DNA of 44,135 nucleotides, taken from positions 1-44,135 of the IMG/VR virus record IMGVR_UViG_3300001979_000003; one strand, 5' to 3'. Numbering within the stretch: position 1 is the first letter of the stretch; the number at the start of each line of letters is the position of its first letter. The translations under genes and the position numbers were made by a program. Under the pieces are notes generated by a model, which saw only the letters and a program-made list of their open reading frames with translations, did no database searches and was not told the DNA's origin. The DNA comes from a virus. Shown piece after piece: positions 1-6,984 of this stretch.

Positions 1-416
1 GTGAACATTTCAGCCAGAGAGGCGACGCCATATCGCTCAATCGCGCGGGTAGCCTCGATGTGCTTCGCTATTGCTGCGATGTTGTCAGCCACTCGGTCGT
101 ATCGGTCGCAGGGCAGGCAGTGAGGCTTGCCCGAGAGCGTGAAATAGAGGGCGACACCTCGGTCGGCCGGCTCTGCCTGTCCCGATCGCGGAAGGCCATC
201 AAGCCTGACCTGCTGATTGGAGGATAGGATATAGTCTCGGGCACCGAGCAAATCGATTTCACGCTGCAGGCGGCGGAGGGCTTCAGCAACCGTGAGCGAT
301 TCCATTTGCGACCAACTTTGGCCCGAGCGCTGCACCTTCTTGCCGAAGGTTGCGCGGGTAGGCGATTTCGTGCGCGGGCGCGAGATCGGCCATTGAAGCG
401 GAAAGGCTTGTGTCAC
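1..416 (-). CDS. J-domain-type phage protein, N-terminal part (cut by window edge)
   Basis: The frame opens with GTG at 416 (GTGA overlap with the upstream gene) and runs off the window after about 138 residues. It begins VTQAFPLQWP and contains REIDLLGARD, a GVALYFTLSG segment and a CDRYDRVADNIAAI segment. This is the N-terminal region I recognise from rhizobial phage proteins annotated as J-domain proteins; the DnaJ domain itself would lie beyond position 1 and is not seen. Its role is unknown, possibly recruitment of host Hsp70 to phage replication or recombination complexes. It is the most distal visible gene of the leftward operon. There is no ATG alternative near the coupled start. The family call is from memory and fairly secure. 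Confidence 0.8.
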   Translation of the reverse strand, partial: MTQAFPLQWPISRPRTKSPTRATFGKKVQRSGQSWSQMESLTVAEALRRLQREIDLLGARDYILSSNQQVRLDGLPRSGQAEPADRGVALYFTLSGKPHCLPCDRYDRVADNIAAIAKHIEATRAIERYGVASLAEMF

Positions 417-577
417 GCGCGCCTCCATATCCAAGACAGCCAGGAAAGACGCTTCCGGCGACGAGCTTCCACTTCAGCCTTGAGGCGCGCCGTGGTCTCG
501 TCTCGCTTTTCGAGGTAGGCAATGGTGCTCGGCCGAGCGCTCGGGAATTTCTGGCGGTGAAGCTGGGCGGAGTTCAT
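413..577 (-). CDS. Small basic hypothetical protein, 54 aa
   Basis: A 54-residue frame starts with ATG at 577, overlapping the upstream stop by 4 nt, and ends in a GTGA overlap with the J-domain-type gene. It begins MNSAQLHRQKFPSARPS and has a Lys/Arg-rich middle (EKRDETTARLKAEVEARRRK) followed by a tryptophan-rich tail (SWLSWIWRRA). I recognise no family. The perfect stop/start coupling on both sides is the main evidence that it is translated. The basic helix with an aromatic tail could bind nucleic acid or membrane, but that is inference. Confidence 0.7.
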   Translation of the reverse strand: MNSAQLHRQKFPSARPSTIAYLEKRDETTARLKAEVEARRRKRLSWLSWIWRRA

Positions 578-873
578 GCCGGCACCACCTGACCCCGAGC
601 AACCAGCTCAGGTATCTGATCAGGCCAAATCCACCAAATCGGGAAAGCGCCTTCCTCTTCTGCGCGCCGGAAATCGGCGCCCATCCGAACGCGACGGCCG
701 AAGCTGTCGAAACACATGGCAGTGAAGTGGTGTCCACGCCATCCCTTGATCTCGCCATGCTCGGTGTTTCGGTATTCTGGATGGCAGGTTAGCCAAGAGG
801 ATGCTTTGTTCACCCACTGCTGATGGCTGGTGAACTGCTGGCCTTCGAATGGCGGGGCAATGCGCTGCGTCAT
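574..873 (-). CDS. Hypothetical early protein, 99 aa
   Basis: The start is ATG at 873, within a TGATG stop/start overlap; a GTG one codon upstream is less likely. The product is about 99 residues and rich in aromatic residues (QWVNKASSWLTCHPEY, GHHFTAMCFDSFGRRVRMG, FPIWWIWPDQIPEL). The FDSFGRRVRMGADFRRAEEE segment looks like a compact beta/alpha fold, but I do not recognise a family. It sits in the recombination operon between the 65-residue and 54-residue genes. Confidence comes from coupling and sensible composition, not from homology. Confidence 0.7.
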   Translation of the reverse strand: MTQRIAPPFEGQQFTSHQQWVNKASSWLTCHPEYRNTEHGEIKGWRGHHFTAMCFDSFGRRVRMGADFRRAEEEGAFPIWWIWPDQIPELVARGQVVPA

Positions 874-1070
874 CACGCACCTCCTGCCAAAAGCTTGGCG
901 GACTTTGCGTAGGACAAGGCAGCTTCCTCGGCGCTGATCTCCACGAGCCGCTCAAGCGAATAACCAGTCTCTTTCGATGCGTGTTGAAGCCACCTGACCG
1001 CATCAGCGCTGATGAGCGCGTGAACCGAAGCCTGACCTTTCAGGGGGCCGTCTTTATAGATCTCGGTCAT
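873..1070 (-). CDS. Hypothetical early protein, 65 aa
   Basis: This short frame is coupled to the NinB-like gene by an ATGA overlap at 1067-1070 and to the next gene by TGATG at 871-875. The product begins MTEIYKDGPLKGQASVHAL and is predicted mostly helical, with an ALISADAVRWLQHASKET segment and an acidic LERLVEISAEEAAL segment. No family is recognised. Its position inside the annealing/exonuclease operon suggests an accessory early role. Confidence 0.7.
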   Translation of the reverse strand: MTEIYKDGPLKGQASVHALISADAVRWLQHASKETGYSLERLVEISAEEAALSYAKSAKLLAGGA

Positions 1071-1522
1071 GCCGCTCTCCGCTTCAAGTCTTCAGGATTG
1101 GTGAGGATGAGGCCCTGCTCGGAAAAATGCCGGTGCACGGCGTCGAGATAGGTTGTCTTCTGGCGCGTCGTCATGATCCGGGTAACCCCGAAGTCGAACG
1201 GCACCATCATCAGTTTCAGCTTGTGCTCGTAGGGCAGCGGCATGATCACGGCGTCATATTCCGCCTTGAACACGTCGTTCTCGTTCCGGAGGATCGGCAC
1301 GCCGAAATGGAGCTTGCAGTATCCGCGAACCTCTTCCGGCGACTGGTCGCCGAGCTGGGCCGAGATTTCCAAGACCCACTGGCGCTGGAGCCGGTTCTGA
1401 TCAGTAGTCCGGTGTTTCCCATCTTTGATTGAGGCCGTGAACGGAAGTGTTTTGCCAGCGATGAACTTCACGAGCATTTCTCTCGCCTGCTCAGTTTCCA
1501 CAATTCGGTTGTTAGTCGCCAT
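1067..1522 (-). CDS. NinB-like recombination protein
   Basis: The product is 151 residues. After an N-terminal segment it carries KHRTTDQNRLQRQWVLEIS at about residues 36-54, which matches the LDQNRKLW-type signature of the NinB/Orf family, phage DNA-binding recombination mediators that can substitute for RecFOR. Family members are about 140-150 residues, consistent with this length. The neighbours (Erf-type annealing protein immediately upstream, exonuclease beyond it) support a recombination role. The start at 1522 overlaps the Erf stop by one base (TGATG). The rest of the chain is divergent from lambda NinB, so the call rests on the motif and the context. Confidence 0.6.
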   Translation of the reverse strand: MATNNRIVETEQAREMLVKFIAGKTLPFTASIKDGKHRTTDQNRLQRQWVLEISAQLGDQSPEEVRGYCKLHFGVPILRNENDVFKAEYDAVIMPLPYEHKLKLMMVPFDFGVTRIMTTRQKTTYLDAVHRHFSEQGLILTNPEDLKRRAA

Positions 1523-2247
1523 CAGAACGCCTCAGCATTATGAAGCTCACGGCCGGCGGCGTTTCGCACGCCAGTGCCAGGCGAGCCGGCGAAACCGTCG
1601 CCATCCTTCTGACGGAGCTCCTTGCCGAGTTTGACGAATTCATCGTGAAGCGTTGCCTGCCAGTCGGTTGGCAGCTTTTTGCGAAGATCAACGCACTCCT
1701 GATCTTTCCACCAGCGCGCCAGATCGTCGGCGGTCCGGCAAAGCCGCATATCCTTTTCGAGAGCAGAATACGCCTGACGGGCATTGTCGTTCTTCGGCGC
1801 GGTGCTTGCCTGCTGTTTGGACGGCTGTCGATTATTGTCTTGCGGCTGAAAATCGACATTATCATTGTCGGGATCGTCGCCTGTTTCCAGGCCAAGGGCC
1901 TTAAGCAACGCATATTTCATGGCATAAGACATCGCCTTGCCAGGGCCTTTGTCCTGCGGATCGATGCCATAGCCGAATGTCGGGACGTCGAAAAAGTCGG
2001 TTGGCTCATCGATGTTGACGAACCTGACGGTCAGCGAGCATTCGGCTCGGTTGCCGTTATGTAGGTGCTCGCAGCGAACCGGATAGTAGACGATGCCGTG
2101 CTTTAGAAGGACAGGGCGCACTTTGGCCGTCACCGCATCATGCGAGACGATGGTATAGTTCATGCCCTTTTTCTGCTCTTTCTGGATATAATCGACTTCG
2201 CCCATCGCTGCGGCAAGGCGCTGATGAACATTGAGAGGCTTTTCCAT
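1522..2247 (-). CDS. erf: ERF-family single-strand annealing protein
   Basis: The product is 241 residues from ATG 2247 (a GTG one codon earlier is possible). The N-terminal region, VHQRLAAAMGEVDYIQKEQK followed by NYTIVSHDAVTAKVRPVLLK, and the central FGYGIDPQDKGPGKAMSYAMKYA segment at about residues 95-117 are characteristic of the ERF superfamily (P22 Erf and relatives), which anneal complementary single strands. The C-terminal half is low-complexity and charged, as is common in the family, and may contact partners. It lies directly downstream of the exonuclease gene with a 1-nt TGATG overlap, the usual exonuclease-annealase pairing for phage recombination and genome circularisation. Confidence 0.88.
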   Translation of the reverse strand: MEKPLNVHQRLAAAMGEVDYIQKEQKKGMNYTIVSHDAVTAKVRPVLLKHGIVYYPVRCEHLHNGNRAECSLTVRFVNIDEPTDFFDVPTFGYGIDPQDKGPGKAMSYAMKYALLKALGLETGDDPDNDNVDFQPQDNNRQPSKQQASTAPKNDNARQAYSALEKDMRLCRTADDLARWWKDQECVDLRKKLPTDWQATLHDEFVKLGKELRQKDGDGFAGSPGTGVRNAAGRELHNAEAF

Positions 2248-3209
2248 CACGCAGCCTCCCGCATATCAGAAATGGCGACTTGAAGCTGTTTCGGTACGTC
2301 GAAGAAGCCGCCGTCAGAAAGCTTCGGATTCATCAGCCAGTTGAGATAGCTATCGGGAAGCTCGGAAATGTGCTTACCGGAATGCTTGCCGAACGTGACA
2401 TAGCCTTGAGCGGCTAGATCTTCGGTGCCGGGACCAACGAGAAGCTTCAGCTTGCCTTCGAGCGCATCCTCATAGGCGACGCGCATTTCGTCATCCCAAT
2501 AGAAGCTCTCGACGTTTAGCGACAGGGAACGGAGCAACTGTTCGCCGTCTTCCGTCTTCGCGAGCGCCTTTTGCAGGCTAAGCGCAGCTCGTCGGAAGAG
2601 GACCAGCGATGAATCGCCCGGCATGATTTCGAACGTCGCCGACTTCTTATCGGTCACATAAACCAGATTGACCGGAACGCCGCGCGCCTTGGCATAGAAG
2701 GCAGCCTGCCACCGATGCGACATTGACACATTCTCGAGCTTCGACGGGCAGCGCGTCGTCGTCTTGAGCTCGATGATCGACTTATCTTCGAAAAGGAAGT
2801 CGATCTTGCCATAGATCGGCACGTCGACATCATCGAGGAAGGCCTCTACGCCGAATTGCGTGCCCATCAGCGGAACTGTCTTATCCGACGCAGCCATAAC
2901 GGCTTGCTCAACCATCGCCGGAACCATGGCGGCGGCCGCTTCGATCTCATCCGATACTTCGCCTTCGGCCCGCTGCCAGAAGGTGTCTACGGCTAGAGCC
3001 TTGGCATTTGCCATGCTGTCTTCGCGGGTCCGGTTATGAAGCCAGAACTGCAGTCCGGCTTCGACAGCATCACCGCGCCACATCTTTTCGTTGGCTTTTC
3101 CCTTGATGCCATAGAGACGGCGAAGGATGAGGGTTGCCGGCGCCGCATCCCACTGTGCAATCATCGTCGGAGACAGGGAACGGATATTGAAACGTTCGAA
3201 AGCGTTCAT
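2247..3209 (-). CDS. PD-(D/E)XK exonuclease (recombination nuclease)
   Basis: The product is 320 residues from ATG 3209, which overlaps the upstream stop by 4 nt; a longer in-frame extension would run into that gene and is not favoured. The catalytic core is visible as PIYGKIDFLFEDKSIIELKT, giving the Asp and the E-x-K of the PD-(D/E)XK fold, followed by a SHRWQAAFYAKARG segment typical of Cas4/YqaJ/RecB-like nucleases (the QAAFYA helix). It most likely resects double-stranded DNA to supply single strands for the Erf protein encoded next. The C-terminal YVTFGKHSGKHISELPDSYL resembles the short DUF3820-like tail of other phage exonucleases; that part is less certain. Confidence 0.82.
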   Translation of the reverse strand: MNAFERFNIRSLSPTMIAQWDAAPATLILRRLYGIKGKANEKMWRGDAVEAGLQFWLHNRTREDSMANAKALAVDTFWQRAEGEVSDEIEAAAAMVPAMVEQAVMAASDKTVPLMGTQFGVEAFLDDVDVPIYGKIDFLFEDKSIIELKTTTRCPSKLENVSMSHRWQAAFYAKARGVPVNLVYVTDKKSATFEIMPGDSSLVLFRRAALSLQKALAKTEDGEQLLRSLSLNVESFYWDDEMRVAYEDALEGKLKLLVGPGTEDLAAQGYVTFGKHSGKHISELPDSYLNWLMNPKLSDGGFFDVPKQLQVAISDMREAA

Positions 3210-3391
3210 TGCATCATCCTCGCGTGGGTTTCGTACCAATCTGCCCGCTCGTCGGCGCACTGGGCGTCAGAGAGCCATTTGTCTCTGAGGGCAGGAGGGG
3301 TTTCGTTCTTCTGCGCGTCGCGGCGATAGTCGGACGCCAGTTGGCGGGCCATTTCTGCGCCGCGCATGAAATTTTCAGCGGCGTGCGACAT
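3206..3391 (-). CDS. Hypothetical early protein, 61 aa
   Basis: A short, highly charged helical protein (begins MSHAAENFMRGAEMARQL, contains RRDAQKNETPPALRDKWL and ends ARMMQ). Its stop overlaps the exonuclease start by 4 nt, and its start lies 17 nt inside the preceding membrane-protein gene. Similar short proteins with two Trp/Tyr-containing helices are frequent in rhizobial phage recombination operons, but I can name no family. Confidence 0.7.
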   Translation of the reverse strand: MSHAAENFMRGAEMARQLASDYRRDAQKNETPPALRDKWLSDAQCADERADWYETHARMMQ

Positions 3392-3626
3392 GGACGGAAG
3401 ACTCCTGTTCGATTTTGAATTGCTTGCCGTAGGCGACGTTGGCGAAATAGAAGCCGCCGAACCAAAGAGCGGAGAAGACGATTGCTAAGAGAAGGGCGCC
3501 AAGCAGCTGCTGGACCGCCGTGAACCGGATTACCGGCGTATCGCGAAGGTCGAGCATAGGGACAACGGCGCATTCGCCGGGGCGGCAGCTGCATTCACGG
3601 CGGGTGCGTAGGTCGCAGCGGGTCAT
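3375..3626 (-). CDS. Small single-span membrane protein, 83 aa
   Basis: The N-terminal third is cysteine-rich (RCDLRTRRECSCRPGECAVV, four Cys), followed by one strongly hydrophobic span at about residues 42-62 (LLGALLLAIVFSALWFGGFYF) and a basic C-terminal tail. This suggests an inner-membrane protein with the cysteines possibly binding metal. The start overlaps the transferase-like gene by 4 nt. No family is recognised; a superinfection or host-takeover role would be speculation. Confidence 0.7.
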   Translation of the reverse strand: MTRCDLRTRRECSCRPGECAVVPMLDLRDTPVIRFTAVQQLLGALLLAIVFSALWFGGFYFANVAYGKQFKIEQESSVHVARR

Positions 3627-4063
3627 GCCGCACCTGCCCGCAAAGCAGCTAGGACCTCATCGGCAGACGTGCAAATGTGATTTGCCATCAGTGCCATAAG
3701 CTCCGGCTCTTCGCCGTCATGCGTCCAGATGATCAGTCGCTTGCCACGACCGGCAAACCAGCCGCCCTCAAGGTGAGCAGATCGACCGCATGGTAGAAGG
3801 AGAACGCAAGTATCTGCCCACTCCATGCCACGGAAATCGTTCATGTATCCGCGTGCGGCAATTGGATGGGTTGTCAGTAGATCGCGATACTGCGATGCTT
3901 TCCACCCAATCCAGTCGGGATCGATATCAGACCAAGCGAAACCCTTGATACCGTTGGGAGGGTTGCGGAAATCATAGACTTCATGGCCGGCAGAGCGAAG
4001 GGTGACAACAGCGTCAGGCTGATACGCATTTCGCCAGCTCGACGCGAGATAAATTCTGCTCAT
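3623..4063 (-). CDS. Nucleoside 2-deoxyribosyltransferase-like protein
   Basis: The product is 146 residues. It begins MSRIYLASSWRNAYQPDAVV and later has GMEWADTCVLLLPCGRSAHLEGGWFAGRGKRLIIW in two adjoining blocks, the hallmark layout of the nucleoside 2-deoxyribosyltransferase/DUF4406 Rossmann-like fold: an N-terminal nucleotide loop, then a Glu-containing segment (the Glu after HL is the likely nucleophile). Enzymes of this fold cleave N-glycosidic bonds of deoxynucleotides, so a role in nucleotide salvage or base modification is plausible, and related folds also occur in defence signalling. Substrate is unknown. Both ends overlap neighbours by 4 nt (ATGA). Confidence 0.72.
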   Translation of the reverse strand: MSRIYLASSWRNAYQPDAVVTLRSAGHEVYDFRNPPNGIKGFAWSDIDPDWIGWKASQYRDLLTTHPIAARGYMNDFRGMEWADTCVLLLPCGRSAHLEGGWFAGRGKRLIIWTHDGEEPELMALMANHICTSADEVLAALRAGAA

Positions 4064-4254
4064 TCCGCAGCCTCCATCGCATAGGAGCGCGTCGGGGAGA
4101 TTTCAGGGATGAGCTGGCTCGGCTGGGCATCGACGAGGGTGTCGATCGCGAAGCACATCTGCTTGAGCTGGCGCTTTTCGGTTTCGTTTGGGCAGGCCCT
4201 GGCCGCAGCGTAAGCGGCTTGGTTCAGAGCGCGAAGGGTTTCACGATAGGTCAT
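4060..4254 (-). CDS. Hypothetical early protein, 64 aa
   Basis: Start chosen at ATG 4254 because a GAGG ribosome-binding site lies about 8 nt upstream; the longer frame would overlap the preceding gene. The product begins MTYRETLRALNQAAYAAARA and looks fully helical. No family is recognised. It is coupled to the transferase-like gene by an ATGA overlap. Confidence 0.65.
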   Translation of the reverse strand: MTYRETLRALNQAAYAAARACPNETEKRQLKQMCFAIDTLVDAQPSQLIPEISPTRSYAMEAAE

Positions 4255-4265
4255 AGTATCGTTCC

Positions 4266-4607
4266 TCAAGCTGCAATCTTGGTGATGACGGGAGTTGCGA
4301 TGGCGAACGGGTATTGAACCCGAGGTGCCTTCCATTCGAGGCGGCGGCGCTCTTCGGCGCTGTAGCCGAGCAACTGGTCGCGAAAGGGGATTGGGGACAT
4401 CGGCTCGACGAGCGGACCAGTCACACCAGCGGCAATCGCATCCTCTGAAAGCTCATAGGCCGATCGAAGATATGCAAGATATCGAGCCGAAGCCTTCGGG
4501 GCATCCTTGCCGGCGTCATGCAGCGACCGGACCTTCGCGATGACGGCATTTAGGTCTTTGATGGTTTCCCGAAGTGCGTCTGCCTTGATCTGGGCTGCGG
4601 TCGCCAT
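4266..4607 (-). CDS. First gene of the leftward early operon, hypothetical, 113 aa
   Basis: The product is 113 residues, starts MATAAQIKADALRETIKDLN and contains a long helical N-terminal half and a Pro-rich C-terminal half (PLVEPMSPIPFRDQLLG). GAGG lies about 8 nt before the ATG. It is the first gene after the repressor-controlled leftward promoter, the position held by anti-host or antitermination factors in lambda-like phages; no sequence evidence assigns such a role. No family is recognised. Confidence 0.7.
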   Translation of the reverse strand: MATAAQIKADALRETIKDLNAVIAKVRSLHDAGKDAPKASARYLAYLRSAYELSEDAIAAGVTGPLVEPMSPIPFRDQLLGYSAEERRRLEWKAPRVQYPFAIATPVITKIAA

Positions 4608-4682
4608 TGCCGTTCCTCATCTTGCGCCCGTTTCTCTGCTTCGCCGGTTGGCGGGGTCATTCGGTGCGCTGTTGATGAGAAG

Positions 4683-4711
4683 AATGTACGCAAATCATAC
4701 ATTCACGTCAA
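4683..4711 (-). promoter_or_regulatory. Leftward early promoter (PL-like)
   Basis: On the minus strand TTGACG (4711-4706) and TACATT (4688-4683) are separated by exactly 17 bp. The spacer and -10 are covered by the operator palindrome at 4684-4702, so repressor binding would block RNA polymerase. The rightward promoter at 6985-7013 has the same geometry and the same -10 sequence. Confidence 0.75.
4684..4702. promoter_or_regulatory. Repressor operator, left pair, site 1
   Basis: ATGTACGCAAATCATACAT is an imperfect 19-bp inverted repeat with half-sites ATGTAYG and CRTACAT around five bases. It overlaps the leftward promoter. Sister sites lie at 4719-4737 and 6994-7012, with a weaker one at 6960-6978. 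Confidence 0.85.
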
Positions 4712-4718
4712 CAAAAAA

Positions 4719-4737
4719 ATGTATGCTAATCGTACAT
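4719..4737. promoter_or_regulatory. Repressor operator, left pair, site 2
   Basis: ATGTATGCTAATCGTACAT, the same palindrome class, starts 35 bp from site 1. It differs from the right-hand site at 6994-7012 by a single central base. It lies upstream of the cargo genes beginning at 4829 and may control them too; no convincing -35 is seen for rightward transcription here. Confidence 0.85.
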
Positions 4738-4790
4738 TTGTGCTTCGACAAAAAGTTAACGCCGAATCGCGAATCAGACTCGACTCTCGG

Positions 4791-4819
4791 CTTTCGTTCT
4801 GGCTTCATAAGAACGAAAG
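4791..4819 (+). promoter_or_regulatory. Hairpin overlapping the ribosome-binding site of the cargo operon
   Basis: CTTTCGTTCT (4791-4800) and AGAACGAAAG (4810-4819) are perfect 10-nt inverted arms around a 9-nt loop. The right arm takes up the first half of the AAAGGAGA ribosome-binding site (4816-4823) of the gene at 4829, so the hairpin could limit its translation. Alternatively it is a DNA-level binding site. Confidence 0.55.
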
Positions 4820-4828
4820 GAGAACAAA

Positions 4829-5065
4829 ATGCACCTAGCGGTTTTGAAATCAGCAGCTTGCTTCACCCTTCAGATCAGGTGCGACAACTGCCTAAGGGAC
4901 AGTGAGAAGCTTGTGGAATTGCCGATCGGCGAAGGTGTCCCAAGGGATGCGGACGAGCTGATCGAAAGCGTCTTCTTGGAGCGAATTCCGTTCAGATGCC
5001 AGCCGTGCGGCGGCGTGATCGGAAGGCTAATCGGTATCGAAGGAGGATATGACTATGGATACTGA
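4829..5065 (+). CDS. Zinc-ribbon-like small protein, 78 aa
   Basis: AAAGGAGA precedes the ATG by 5-6 nt. The product has two cysteine pairs, RCDNC at about residues 18-22 and CQPC at about 57-60, spaced as in a zinc ribbon, with an acidic middle. No named family is recognised. It is the first of three co-directional genes (4829-6234) lying between the left operators and the repressor, overlapping the next gene by 11 nt. Location and isolation suggest cargo expressed in or near the lysogenic state. Confidence 0.75.
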   Translation: MHLAVLKSAACFTLQIRCDNCLRDSEKLVELPIGEGVPRDADELIESVFLERIPFRCQPCGGVIGRLIGIEGGYDYGY

Positions 5066-5366
5066 ACGCGAAGTTTTGGAGTTCGTCATCGTGCCGCCAT
5101 ACAATGATCGACGCGCCATTTTCGAGGCGAGGGAGCGTTTGTCCTGCTTTCTGCAACAGAAGTTCCCTGGCTACACATTTACGATCGTTGCGGTAGCACC
5201 GGTAGATGATGAAGACGAGTTCAATGTCGTCCCAGTGATGAGCTTCGTTGATGACACCGGTAGAATGAGAATGTGCATCTATCCGAAGATAATGTTCATG
5301 GCTGACATAGCCGCTGCTTGCCGAACATTCGATAAAAATCTTCGCGGGAAGTTTGCCGTACATTGA
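5055..5366 (+). CDS. Hypothetical immunity-region protein, 103 aa
   Basis: Two ATGs are possible (5049 and 5055); I prefer 5055 because AGGAGG at 5041-5046 then lies 8 nt upstream. The product begins MDTEREVLEFVIVPPYNDRR and looks like a compact alpha/beta protein ending NLRGKFAVH. No family is recognised. It overlaps the zinc-ribbon-like gene and is followed after 19 nt by the 282-residue gene, so the three are probably one transcript. Confidence 0.72.
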   Translation: MDTEREVLEFVIVPPYNDRRAIFEARERLSCFLQQKFPGYTFTIVAVAPVDDEDEFNVVPVMSFVDDTGRMRMCIYPKIMFMADIAAACRTFDKNLRGKFAVH

Positions 5367-5385
5367 TTTCGTTAGGGTTGCATCA

Positions 5386-6234
5386 ATGAACGCCACCTAT
5401 AATTCTCTTATGATAGAGAGCCCTGTTCATCTGACTTATACCTTAGACGCGAAAGAGCCTGTCGAGCTCGGCAACTTTGTCGCCCAGTTCGTGGCCATTG
5501 GAAATGAATTTGAGCGCTTTGTAAAAGAGCATCACAAAGACCTTGCGGCAGACGCTACTTTCTTTGTCAAGGATGTGCGCAAAGGCTCTACAATCGTCGA
5601 CATGATTCCGGGAATGGCTGTCGCGGCGCCTTTCATCGCGAATGCCGACCAAATCCTGATCGTTGAGGACTTCGTTCGTCGCTGGGGCGGTAGACTGACG
5701 GCATTAATCAACGATAAGCGCGAAGGTGCCCCGAATACAAAGTCCGAGTTGAAAGACTTTTCAAAAGCAGTTGTCGCCGTGGCGCGGGATCCTGATGCCA
5801 CATCGAGACTTGAGGCCGCGACGTTCGAGGACGGCAAACGGAAAATCCGCGCGAGCTTCGTTTTCAATACTCATGATGCAAGAGCAGCCGAAAAAGTCAT
5901 TGAGCATCGGCAGCACGAACTTGAGAAGCCATCTCAGGATCAATATGAGCGTGTACTCATGGTATTCACGCGAAGCGATGTTCACGCAGTGGCAGTCGGG
6001 CGCCCGTCGGGTGAAAAGGTCTTAATCGAGGAGATATCCGACAAGCCCCTAAGTCTGACGTATGGATCAGACTTGGCAGAGCAGAAACTCAAGCATGAAA
6101 TCCGAGAAGCCGACGACAATGTCTACAAGAAGGGCTTCATCGTCGATGTTCAGACCAAAATGAGCAGAGGTAAGGCTGTCGCATACGCAGTGACCCACGT
6201 TCACGATGTAATCGACATTGATCAAGAAGGTTAG
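5386..6234 (+). CDS. Unknown immunity-region cargo protein, 282 aa
   Basis: Start taken at ATG 5386 with AGGG about 8 nt upstream; a TTG extension of 11 codons is possible. The protein begins MNATYNSLMIESPVHLTYTL, carries a hydrophobic stretch near residues 74-90 (TIVDMIPGMAVAAPFI) and a mixed alpha/beta C-terminal half. I recognise no domain. Its TAG overlaps the repressor TAA tail to tail (6231-6234). Codon use and lower GC than the structural genes suggest recent acquisition. The position between the left operators and the repressor corresponds to lambda rexAB, so an exclusion or lysogenic-conversion role is a reasonable hypothesis, not a demonstration. Confidence 0.75.
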   Translation: MNATYNSLMIESPVHLTYTLDAKEPVELGNFVAQFVAIGNEFERFVKEHHKDLAADATFFVKDVRKGSTIVDMIPGMAVAAPFIANADQILIVEDFVRRWGGRLTALINDKREGAPNTKSELKDFSKAVVAVARDPDATSRLEAATFEDGKRKIRASFVFNTHDARAAEKVIEHRQHELEKPSQDQYERVLMVFTRSDVHAVAVGRPSGEKVLIEEISDKPLSLTYGSDLAEQKLKHEIREADDNVYKKGFIVDVQTKMSRGKAVAYAVTHVHDVIDIDQEG

Positions 6235-6926
6235 AATCCTGGCATCTCATTCATGACACGCCGAACCAGCGCAATAACTGCGACCCTCACGCCTTCGTCG
6301 GCCTCATGATCTCGGCGAACGACGATCGGCTTATGCTTCGGGTTCGTCGATCGGGGATGAAATTCTGCGCGGTCTGTAAATAGCTCGAGCTGCTTCACCG
6401 ACCATTCCCGGAAATGGCCGCCGTCGCGCTCTCTCTGTACAACAACGATCATTCCTGACCGCAGTTCGACCAAGTGCTCGACGTCTTCGTAGGCGATGCC
6501 GACGAGCCGGCTGCCTGGAAATATAGGGAGAGGGCGCAGATCATTCATGCTGTCGCCGGCGACATCAAACACGAGTTGCCTGGCGTTCGGAAACAGTTCG
6601 TCGCGCGGCAGGGCAATTTCCACCGGCTCCGACTGATCGAATTCATCGACCTCTCGGAAAGCGCCGGCCTCAACGATACCCGCAACCCGGCCGATCGTCA
6701 TAGCCGGGACAACCTGCTTCACTTCAGAATTTGGAAGCGGCCGGTCAAGGTATTCGGCGATCTTCGGAATCTCATGGACCTTTAGATTTCGACGCCCCTT
6801 CAACAGCTGAGTGATTTGCGGGTGCGCAATGCCCAGATGATGGGCAAGCCCGATCTGCGTCTTCCCAGGCTGCGCAAGCCCTTCGCGGATCCACTCAAGA
6901 TATTGGTTTGTAAACTCGTCAGCCAT
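6231..6926 (-). CDS. CI/LexA-like phage repressor with S24 peptidase domain
   Basis: The product is 231 residues from ATG 6926. Residues 1-60 form an XRE helix-turn-helix (KTQIGLAHHLGIAHPQITQL). The C-terminal half is an S24 domain: Ser126 in GDSM and Lys178 in SVKQL form the likely Ser/Lys dyad, and Ala-Gly pairs at 82-83 and 87-88 are candidate autocleavage sites. It should bind the ATGTAYG-N5-CRTACAT operators and be inactivated by RecA during the SOS response. It is divergent from the Cro-like gene across the 94-bp operator region. No Shine-Dalgarno is visible before the ATG; a TTG eight codons upstream is an alternative start. Confidence 0.9.
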   Translation of the reverse strand: MADEFTNQYLEWIREGLAQPGKTQIGLAHHLGIAHPQITQLLKGRRNLKVHEIPKIAEYLDRPLPNSEVKQVVPAMTIGRVAGIVEAGAFREVDEFDQSEPVEIALPRDELFPNARQLVFDVAGDSMNDLRPLPIFPGSRLVGIAYEDVEHLVELRSGMIVVVQRERDGGHFREWSVKQLELFTDRAEFHPRSTNPKHKPIVVRRDHEADEGVRVAVIALVRRVMNEMPGF

Positions 6927-6959
6927 TGTTTGATTTTCGCACAAGCGCAAAATCGGCGC

Positions 6960-6978
6960 ATTTAGGAAAATCGTACAA
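6960..6978. promoter_or_regulatory. Degenerate repressor operator, right pair, outer site
   Basis: ATTTAGGAAAATCGTACAA matches the operator consensus at about 13 of 19 positions; the right half (TCGTACA) is intact and the left half is decayed. It starts 34 bp from the strong site at 6994-7012, close to the 35-bp spacing of the left pair. It lies upstream of the repressor gene and may tune its own transcription. Confidence 0.55.
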
Positions 6979-6984
6979 ACCCTC

